Under the pieces are notes generated by a model that was given only the letters and a program-made list of their open reading frames with translations, did no database searches and was not told the origin of the DNA. Made by a program: the position numbers and the translations under genes. A DNA stretch of 15,201 bases from Pirellulaceae bacterium (lineage in GTDB: Bacteria; Planctomycetota; Planctomycetia; Pirellulales; Pirellulaceae), in assembly GCA_013002105.1 (NCBI GenBank), contig JABDKS010000062.1, positions 1 to 15,201 on the forward strand. Direction: 5' to 3'. This document shows, piece by piece, positions 6,248-12,543 of this stretch; position 1 is the stretch's first letter; each line of letters begins with the position of its first letter.

Positions 6248-8899
6248 ATGTACGTTCAATCCGGGGGCGCGGGTAGTTTTCTTGGTGTATTCAGCAACGC
6301 GACGGTCAACTTTCGTGACAGTCAAGCGTCATCGTCTGCGTACGCGACCAACGCAATTCAGCCAAGACCCTCCGCCCATTCCCTTCTGCAAATTCATCAA
6401 CTGCGCGAGTCGCTGCTGGCGATTCGTCCCGGCCGACTGACGCGTACGACGACACCGACGATCACTGCCCAATTGGCCAACGCTGTCTCATCTGTCGCGC
6501 TGGATTTTTCCTCCAACGTTGCAACGTCCGTGCGGAGTGTCGAAGAAATCAATACGGCACCGACGTCTTATCAACACAATGGACCCGATTGGAATGGCTC
6601 GACGGTGACCGCACCCTGGAGTGGGCTGGGATCGACCGCGGATGCGACCGTCGGGGGCAACTACGACGGATCCGATGGGCAAGGCACGCTGACTTTCAAA
6701 GTCATCCGCGATGGCACTCACGGAAGCGACGATCTGCGAATCCGGGTGTTCGCACCAGATGGTTCCACCATCGAAAATATCGACATCGACAAGAATGACC
6801 CGCTCAATCACGTCTACGAACTGTCCAACGGTCTGACCATTTCGCTCGGGGCCGGCGATTTGGTCAAGAACGACACGTTTGAAGTGGATACTTCACTGGT
6901 GTCGACCTCCTATACTCCCAATGACCCCGGCTGGACCGGTTCGACCGCGACGCCCGCCATCGGTGGTCTCTACACCGGTGCGCAAGGTACGGGCGATCTT
7001 ACATTCAAAGTTACACGAGGCGGTGTGCACGGCGAAGACGATTTGAAGGTCCGTGTCTTTGCACCCGATGATTCGGTTATCCAAACCGTCACGGTCAAGA
7101 AGAACGATGACATCGACAAAGTCTATTCGCTTTCCAACGGCTTGACGTTTACGTTGGGTGAAGGCGAATTGATCAAGCACGAAACGTTCACCGTCGCTGT
7201 CGATGCGGGCGATCCGTTGAGCTACACTTCCGACCCCGACTGGCAGCATGGTACGTCCACAGCAACGGTGTCGGGAACTTACGACGGATCCAATGGTACC
7301 GGCACGCTATCGTTCCGCGCATTGGACAACGGCGTTCATGGCGACGATGACCTGCGCGTCCGCGTCTATCGACCCGACGGATCAACATTAGAAACGATCA
7401 ATATCGATGCAAACGATCCAATCGACCAAGCTTACGAGTTGTCCAACGGACTATCTGTGACATTTTCTGCGGGCGAGATGATCCGAAACGAGCGATTCTC
7501 AGTCGATGTCGAATCGACCGCGATCTTTTCAACATCACCCAACCCCGTGGAATCCACCGCGACCCCTGCGCTGAGCGGCGTTTACGACGGATCGCAGGGG
7601 ACCGACACGTTGACATTCACCGTGACCAGCGAAGGGACTCACGGGACCGATGATTTGTCGTTCGACGTCCATGCTTCGGACGGAACCTTCTTGGAGTCAA
7701 TCACGATCGACGCGTCCGACGCAATCGATCAGACCTATACGCTTGACAACGGCCTGGAATTCTCGCTGGGTGCCGGTTCGCTGGCGCTCAATGAGACATT
7801 CACGCTGGACGTCAATCATACCGTCCCTACCGCCGTGAATCCGAATTTGTCATTCGATGGTGTTGGGATCAATGATGCGAAAATCGAAGACGAATTCACC
7901 ATTACCGATGGATCGTTCCAGATCAATGGAAATTCCATCGCCGTGTTTGCCAATGACTCGATCAATTCGGTCCTGGATCGAATCAACAACGCCGGCATTG
8001 ATGTGACCGCCACATTTGATGTCGCTACCGAAACGATCGTGATGACACGCGATACAATCGGCAGCCAGCACGACATCGTCCTGAGCAATGACACCTCTGG
8101 ATTCCTGGCTGCAACAAAATTGGACAACGCGACTTCCGAAGTCGGCGGCGGCGACGAGAACTCGCCATTGGCAAGTCTTAGTTTCATGTCGGGCGTCACC
8201 AGCGGTAGCCTGAACGTCAACGGCGTTTCGGTTACATTCGATGTGAACGTCGACTCGCTGGAAGACGTCTTGGAAAGAATCGACATTTTGGTACCCGGCG
8301 TCGACGCCGATTTCGACAGCCAGACGGGACTGGTTTCCATTTTCGGAACTGGATCCGAAGACATCAATCTGTCCAGCGGCGGCACGGGTTTTTTAGAAGC
8401 GATCAACATCACACCGGGCCTGTATGAAGCGGTCGAAGAACAAGTTGGCGGGTCGCGTCGACGCGGCTATTCCATGAGCACGCGTCGCGACACGGTCAGA
8501 GCGATCAAGACCTTTGCCCGGCATTTCAACGCCATCTTTCACGACAAGAACGCCTACCGCGCCGATCCGTTCTTAAATAAAATCCGCAATGACCTCTCAG
8601 CGTCGGTCTCCGAAGTTTTTGGGGCCTCCGGCCAAGATTTGGAAACCGGCATCGGACTTGCTTTCGAATTCTCCAATCCCGCCGATGGCGTTTTTGACTT
8701 CGCCACCAGCGTCGAGAAACAATTCGCTCACAGTCTGAAATCAGTCAAAGGTGCCACCGAGTTTCGCGATCTGTTTTTTGGAGAAACCGATGGCGACGAT
8801 GGACTGGTCGATCGCATGCTGGACGTTGTCAAAGCGGCCGAGCGAAATTTGAGCCTCGAATTGGCATCGACCGGCTCCCTGGTCGACGTTTGGGCATAA
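6248..8899 (+). CDS. FliD-like flagellar hook-associated protein with four tandem repeats and two hook-IN motifs
   Basis: The protein has 883 residues. I see no signal peptide, as expected for export by a flagellar type III apparatus. Residues 1-132 are Ser/Thr-rich and include SVRSVEEINTAPTSY. Residues 133 to about 527 hold four beta-rich repeats of about 100 residues, each reading roughly YDGSxGTxxLTF, HGxDDL, DxxY.L.NGL and a closing AGxLxxNxTFxVD. Two segments match the flagellin hook-IN pattern: 554-627 (FQINGNSIAV, SVLDRINNAGIDVTA, GFLAATKL) and 652-721 (GSLNVNGVSVTF, DVLERI, GFLEAINI). Residues 740-883 resemble the FliD C-terminal region, with FLNKIRNDLSASV and a GIGLAFEF...FDF strand pair. 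A normal FliD N-terminal domain is not evident. It is probably a filament cap or hook-associated protein of a planctomycete flagellum, or a relative used as an adhesin. No other flagellar gene is nearby. The start has no clear Shine-Dalgarno. Confidence 0.75.
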   Translation: MYVQSGGAGSFLGVFSNATVNFRDSQASSSAYATNAIQPRPSAHSLLQIHQLRESLLAIRPGRLTRTTTPTITAQLANAVSSVALDFSSNVATSVRSVEEINTAPTSYQHNGPDWNGSTVTAPWSGLGSTADATVGGNYDGSDGQGTLTFKVIRDGTHGSDDLRIRVFAPDGSTIENIDIDKNDPLNHVYELSNGLTISLGAGDLVKNDTFEVDTSLVSTSYTPNDPGWTGSTATPAIGGLYTGAQGTGDLTFKVTRGGVHGEDDLKVRVFAPDDSVIQTVTVKKNDDIDKVYSLSNGLTFTLGEGELIKHETFTVAVDAGDPLSYTSDPDWQHGTSTATVSGTYDGSNGTGTLSFRALDNGVHGDDDLRVRVYRPDGSTLETINIDANDPIDQAYELSNGLSVTFSAGEMIRNERFSVDVESTAIFSTSPNPVESTATPALSGVYDGSQGTDTLTFTVTSEGTHGTDDLSFDVHASDGTFLESITIDASDAIDQTYTLDNGLEFSLGAGSLALNETFTLDVNHTVPTAVNPNLSFDGVGINDAKIEDEFTITDGSFQINGNSIAVFANDSINSVLDRINNAGIDVTATFDVATETIVMTRDTIGSQHDIVLSNDTSGFLAATKLDNATSEVGGGDENSPLASLSFMSGVTSGSLNVNGVSVTFDVNVDSLEDVLERIDILVPGVDADFDSQTGLVSIFGTGSEDINLSSGGTGFLEAINITPGLYEAVEEQVGGSRRRGYSMSTRRDTVRAIKTFARHFNAIFHDKNAYRADPFLNKIRNDLSASVSEVFGASGQDLETGIGLAFEFSNPADGVFDFATSVEKQFAHSLKSVKGATEFRDLFFGETDGDDGLVDRMLDVVKAAERNLSLELASTGSLVDVWA
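6644..7825 (+). repeat. Four tandem protein-coding repeats of about 300 bp
   Basis: Units begin at 6644, 6947, 7262 and 7559 (residues 133, 234, 339 and 438), with periods of 303, 315 and 297 bases; the last ends near 7825. Shared anchors are YDGS/YTGA-x-GT, HG-x-DDL, VYxLSNGL (LDNGL in unit 4) and the closing NxTF/HETF/NERF. The units have clearly diverged in both protein and DNA, which points to old duplications kept in frame rather than recent slippage. Confidence 0.85.
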
Positions 8900-8936
8900 C
8901 TCGCGTTTTGACGACGACGTGAGACCCGGTCACCTC

Positions 8937-9383
8937 TCAACCCAACGGGACTTCGTGGTACTGCAGCGCCCATTCCCGCATGAAGCGGACGCGGTTGGGA
9001 TCAATCCGATAGACAATTAATTCCGGATTATCAATGCTGCCCAAATAGTTGCGTAGCAGCGGATTGGATTCCCAGATTTCTTCTAAGACGCTTCGGTCAT
9101 CCACCACGTGAGCCACACCGGTGATCCGAACCTGGTCATGCTGCTTGTCCAAATAACACAATTCAACATTCGGATTGGCCGCAATCTCCTGCGTTTTGTG
9201 ATATCCCCGCAAGTTGGCAACGTAAACGGTAAATCCATCAGTTCGAACCGGCGAGACAGGTCGGACGCGTGGCTGATCACCGTCGATCGACGCCAAGTAA
9301 GGAAATCGATCCTGCTGCAAGACCGCGGCAGCCAACCGCGGCAGTTCACTGATCTCAATCGGCTCGGGCGTCGGTCTGGTCAT
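8937..9383 (-). CDS. Pyridoxamine 5'-phosphate oxidase-fold FMN-binding protein
   Basis: The protein has 148 residues with no signal peptide, so it is cytoplasmic. It shows the split-barrel pattern of small PNPOx-like flavoproteins: FPYLASIDGDQPRVRPV (27-43), where such proteins bind the FMN phosphate, then FTVYVANLRGYHKTQEI (51-67) with Lys63, PNVELCYLD (71-79), and RITGVAHVVDD (86-96). This is the general-stress/class II PNPOx-like group rather than true PdxH, which is longer (about 210-220 residues) and has a conserved C-terminal substrate-binding tail. The likely activity is FMN- or F420-dependent reduction of an unknown small molecule, or flavin/haem binding. It is convergent with the hook-IN-like gene, 37 bases away. 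Its ATG at 9383 has no Shine-Dalgarno, and a TATAGT hexamer lies so close that the mRNA could be leaderless. Confidence 0.85.
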   Translation of the reverse strand: MTRPTPEPIEISELPRLAAAVLQQDRFPYLASIDGDQPRVRPVSPVRTDGFTVYVANLRGYHKTQEIAANPNVELCYLDKQHDQVRITGVAHVVDDRSVLEEIWESNPLLRNYLGSIDNPELIVYRIDPNRVRFMREWALQYHEVPLG

Positions 9384-9389
9384 CGCGTC

Positions 9390-9420
9390 ACTATATCACG
9401 GTCCGATCCTGATTGGTCAC
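9390..9420 (-). promoter_or_regulatory. Candidate promoter giving a leaderless mRNA for the PNPOx-like gene
   Basis: On the minus strand TATAGT (9395-9390) matches five of six bases of the -10 consensus, and GTGACC (9420-9415) matches four of six of the -35 consensus at a long 19-base spacing. A start six to seven bases past the -10 box falls on or next to the ATG at 9383. No ribosome binding site is present, which fits a leaderless transcript. Confidence 0.28.
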
Positions 9421-9426
9421 CACACC

Positions 9427-9468
9427 GATCCCGGAGGGATCCCGCCCCGAAACGATCCTGGAGGGATC
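9427..9468. repeat. Pair of GATCC(C/T)GGAGGGATC palindromes, REP-like
   Basis: Two copies lie 27 bases apart: 9427-9441 (GATCCC-GGA-GGGATC, perfect 6-bp arms) and 9454-9468 (GATCCT-GGA-GGGATC, one mismatch). They differ at a single base. They sit in the 162-bp spacer between the PNPOx-like gene and the operon end. Two close palindromes in a spacer are typical of REP/BIME-type dispersed repeats. They could also form a transcription-stop structure for the minus-strand operon, but no T-tract follows. Confidence 0.7.
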
Positions 9469-9545
9469 GGGGCCATTAGCCGCGGGTCGCGAAGCGTAAC
9501 CACGGTTGCCCAACGCGCGTGATGCACCCGTCCGCCGGCGACCCG

Positions 9546-11171
9546 TCATGGCGAAAACTTGGTCAGCCAAATATCGCGGACGAATAGTCCTGGTCGCACG
9601 GCAAACTTGGCAAGGTGCTCTTGACCAGTCGGCTTGTCGTCGTCGTCCAACTCGCGGCCAACAATTTGAATCCTCCCCTGCACAGCGTCACCCTTCTTCG
9701 CCGTCAGTTTCAATGGGACCGATTTGGCCGTCGCCCCTTTGGGCTCCGAAACGACTGACTCAGCCGATACACCCTCGGGTAATCCCACAACCGTGATTTG
9801 AATCTTGCGGTCGAAACCACGGTCGCGATTGACCGTAATCGGAATTTCAACGGACTCGCCCGAGGCGACAGAGAAGTGGTCCGCGGATAACTCTAATTGA
9901 TAGCTCACTTTGGCCTGGCCGATCCGCAATTCGTACGCATGACGTGGCCCAAAGCCATCGACCATATCCGACAACAACACTTCGACCTCGCCGTCTTCTT
10001 TCGCGGTGAAATCGACGCCGGCATCATACTGTCCTCGTGTCACATCATCGTTGCTTGCCAGTTCGTTCTCGGTCTTTGCATCCACAATCTCCAACTTTGA
10101 ATCGAGCAAAAAACCCATCGCTTTGGACCGAACATCGATTCGATACTTTATTCCCTTCTGAACGATCATTGGGAACCGATGCACATCTTTTTCGGTAGCG
10201 ATGTGTCCGTACGCGACGATCGGGAGTGATGTGATCTTCTCTCCCGCAGTGATGTGACGTACTGGTTCGGCTTGATCGCCGGAATCCAGCCGGGGGTCCG
10301 GTAACCAAGACCAGCCCAACGAATCGTCCATTGCCACGACATCGGGCGAGACCGAGGTCGCATTACGATGCTGCACGTTCGGTTCTGATGGCAAATTCCA
10401 GCCAAACAGTCGTGCTGCTCCCGATGAATCAGCAAACGCGTGATCCACAAAAGGACCGGTGGTGACGTCCAGTACATAGGCGAATGTCGCCGCTCCGGCG
10501 AATCCGACCGTGCCGGTGGGAACTTCGGGAAACGCAAACACGCGTATCAACAATTCTTCGCTGGATTTGCACTCGTACACGATCTGCGGATCCAGCCCGC
10601 GAACGTCTTCGCTCTGCCGTAACACATTTCCATCCAAGTCGGCCAGCTGTAACACAGCGTCCATCGGTGACGCCAGAACCTGATGAGCCGTCACCGATAC
10701 GATCAGCTTTTCGCCACTGTTGACCGCCACACGATACGTGTCGATGTCACCACTTTTTTGCAACTTACCCCTTGCCACCGCGGGCATCGTCAATCCGTTC
10801 GCCTCGCTATTTTTGTTGTTTGGCTCCGACTCTGCTGTCACCGCGACGGGCGAGATCAACAATGGCACCCAATCGGATGCAGACTTTTCGTCGATCGCAC
10901 GAACCCACATCGGACCGGGTATCGCGTCGTTGGGGACCGTCACCTGAAACTGACCATTCTCCTTCGCGGCAACGATTTGCACTTCGTCCCGGTCGCAGAT
11001 AACCTTTGGCGGCCACTTGGTAAACTTACCCGACGCCTTGATCGATGTATCGATTCCGCGCTGAGCAATCGGTGGCTCGAACCGGTCGACCTGCACTTGA
11101 GCCTGCAGCGAAACGGCAGACGATACGACCAACACGCAGGGTAGCAGTTGGCGAAAATCAAAGAACAACAC
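9546..11171 (-). CDS. Exported protein with pre-peptidase C-terminal (PPC) domain, third gene of the DUF1549/DUF1501 operon
   Basis: The protein has 541 residues from a GTG start at 11171, whose G is also the last base of the upstream TAG stop (TAGTG). This one-base overlap decides the start, and a signal peptide follows at once (1-24, ending SLQAQ). About residues 114-200 match a PPC domain: ESEPNNKNSEAN, then GDIDTYRVAVNSGEKL, then the DAVLQLADLDGNVL strands. About 318-420 look like a second, degenerate PPC-like unit (KDVHRFPMIVQKGIKYRIDV, LDSKLEIVD, YELRIG). About 425-530 look like an Ig-like beta domain. No protease catalytic motif is visible, so it is not itself a peptidase. PPC domains usually help secreted proteins bind partners or surfaces. 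It is probably an accessory factor for the DUF1501 and cytochrome proteins encoded upstream. Confidence 0.85.
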   Translation of the reverse strand: MLFFDFRQLLPCVLVVSSAVSLQAQVQVDRFEPPIAQRGIDTSIKASGKFTKWPPKVICDRDEVQIVAAKENGQFQVTVPNDAIPGPMWVRAIDEKSASDWVPLLISPVAVTAESEPNNKNSEANGLTMPAVARGKLQKSGDIDTYRVAVNSGEKLIVSVTAHQVLASPMDAVLQLADLDGNVLRQSEDVRGLDPQIVYECKSSEELLIRVFAFPEVPTGTVGFAGAATFAYVLDVTTGPFVDHAFADSSGAARLFGWNLPSEPNVQHRNATSVSPDVVAMDDSLGWSWLPDPRLDSGDQAEPVRHITAGEKITSLPIVAYGHIATEKDVHRFPMIVQKGIKYRIDVRSKAMGFLLDSKLEIVDAKTENELASNDDVTRGQYDAGVDFTAKEDGEVEVLLSDMVDGFGPRHAYELRIGQAKVSYQLELSADHFSVASGESVEIPITVNRDRGFDRKIQITVVGLPEGVSAESVVSEPKGATAKSVPLKLTAKKGDAVQGRIQIVGRELDDDDKPTGQEHLAKFAVRPGLFVRDIWLTKFSP

Positions 11172-12511
11172 TATGCCATCAACTCGCGAATTGGCTCGGC
11201 ATCGCTGACCAAATGAACCGGTCGTCCCTCGGGCGTGTACATCAACTGCCCTGGATCAATACCCAGTTTGGTGTAGATCGTCGAGACAAAGTTCTCGGGT
11301 GACAAAACACGTTCGATCGCAGCGTAGCCTTGACGATCGGTTGCGCCGATGACCTGACCGCCACTGGTACCACCGCCGGCGAATAGGACACTCATAGCGT
11401 TGGACCAATGATCCCGCCCGCCCCGGTCATTGATTTTGGGTGTGCGTCCGAATTCGCCTAGCACCACGACCAGCGTTCGTTCCAGCATCCCTTGTTGTTT
11501 CAAGTCCTGGATCAATGCGGCGATCGACGCCTCGAACGGCGGCAGCTTTGTGTCCAATGATTTGAAGATATCGGTGTGGTGATCCCAACCGCCGTGATAA
11601 AGCGTCACGAATGGCACGCCGGCGCTGACCAATCGCCGGGCCAACAACGCTCGCTGGCCAAACGGATGGCGACCGTAAGCGTTGCGAATCTCACCCGGCT
11701 CTTTGTGAATGTCAAACGCTTGCTGAGCTTCGGGGCTCCCGATGATCTGCAGACTTTGGTCGTAAAACTCATCGACCGCCACAGTCGGATCCGCGGCCGA
11801 TTCGTCATTGATTCGCAGCATCTTGTCGACTTGCTGGCGAATCTGTTGGCGCGAATCGAAGCGTTCTTCGGCAAGCGTTTTTGGAATCGTTACATCGCGA
11901 ACACGGAAACGACTGCTGTTGGGATCGTCGGGCACCACAAACGGTGCGTACTTGCTGCCCAGAAAGTTCGGACCGCCCGATCGGGACATGCTGGGGATCG
12001 AAAAATAGGCGGGAATCCCGTGCGGCGCGCCAACCTGCTGTGACACCACACTTCCGAGACTGGGATGAAAACTGACAAACGCGCCACAACCCACGGGAAT
12101 TCGCGGCGGCGCGCCGGTCATCATGTAGTGATTGCCCGCACCGTGGTTGCCCTGGTCATGCCGAATCGAGCGCACGATCGCCAAATCGTTCGAGATCGCA
12201 GCAAGTTTTTGCATCGGCTGGGAGAAAACGATCCCCGGCGTCTGGGTTGCGATTGGACTGTACGATCCGCGAATCTCTACCGGAGCCTCGGGTTTGGGAT
12301 CAAACGTCTCGTAGTGACTCGGCCCGCCGTCCTGCCAAATCAAAATGCAAGCGTCGGCTTGCCGTTTGTCGCCTAGCGGCGAACTCGGCTCCGATGCCAG
12401 CGCACGGGCCCGCAGCGATCCACTCAATCCACCCGCGATCAATCCACTCAGGCCCAACCGCATACAATCGCGGCGTGTCACGCCCTCACAGTTTCTCCAA
12501 GCCATTGCCAT
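11171..12511 (-). CDS. DUF1501 protein, Tat-exported, alkaline-phosphatase-like fold
   Basis: The protein has 446 residues. The ATG at 12511 has GGAG nine bases upstream, one of the few clear Shine-Dalgarno sequences here, and is preferred over the in-frame ATG at 12505. TRRDCMRLGLSGLIAGGL (12-29) is a twin-arginine signal, so the protein folds in the cytoplasm, probably with bound metal, before export. ILIWQDGGPSHYETFDPK (56-73) and GNHGAGNHYM (121-130) are DUF1501 landmarks. Trp309-Asp-His-His312, GEFGRTPKIN (352-361) and GRDHW (365-369) supply the Asp/His metal ligands expected for the alkaline phosphatase/sulfatase-like fold. The family is abundant in planctomycetes and its substrate is unknown; hydrolysis or transfer of phosphate or sulfate groups is inference from the fold. 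It lies 32 bases after the cytochrome gene and overlaps the PPC gene by one base. Confidence 0.93.
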   Translation of the reverse strand: MAMAWRNCEGVTRRDCMRLGLSGLIAGGLSGSLRARALASEPSSPLGDKRQADACILIWQDGGPSHYETFDPKPEAPVEIRGSYSPIATQTPGIVFSQPMQKLAAISNDLAIVRSIRHDQGNHGAGNHYMMTGAPPRIPVGCGAFVSFHPSLGSVVSQQVGAPHGIPAYFSIPSMSRSGGPNFLGSKYAPFVVPDDPNSSRFRVRDVTIPKTLAEERFDSRQQIRQQVDKMLRINDESAADPTVAVDEFYDQSLQIIGSPEAQQAFDIHKEPGEIRNAYGRHPFGQRALLARRLVSAGVPFVTLYHGGWDHHTDIFKSLDTKLPPFEASIAALIQDLKQQGMLERTLVVVLGEFGRTPKINDRGGRDHWSNAMSVLFAGGGTSGGQVIGATDRQGYAAIERVLSPENFVSTIYTKLGIDPGQLMYTPEGRPVHLVSDAEPIRELMA

Positions 12512-12520
12512 GATTCTTTT

Positions 12521-12524
12521 CTCC
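12521..12524 (-). promoter_or_regulatory. Shine-Dalgarno GGAG of the DUF1501 gene
   Basis: The minus strand reads GGAG followed by nine bases and then the ATG at 12511. The spacing fits this start and would be too long (15 bases) for the next ATG at 12505. Confidence 0.5.
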
Positions 12525-12543
12525 GCAAACGGAAATGCAGTCC

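Noticed and set aside
6034..6276. Small plus-strand open frame (80 codons) before the hook-IN-like gene
   Set aside because: Basic, no domain, no ribosome binding site, and it overlaps the start of the better supported gene.
6644..7825. Recent DNA-level tandem duplication or assembly artefact
   Set aside because: The four units differ widely in DNA sequence and in length (297-315 bases), so they are old, diverged protein repeats.
7816..8412. Minus-strand open frame (198 codons) inside the hook-IN-like gene
   Set aside because: It is the reverse of the hook-IN motifs and has low-complexity Ser/Thr/Val composition, as expected of an antisense shadow.
9427..9468. Short CRISPR-like array
   Set aside because: Only two 15-base palindromic units with one 12-base gap; no repeat-spacer series and no cas gene.
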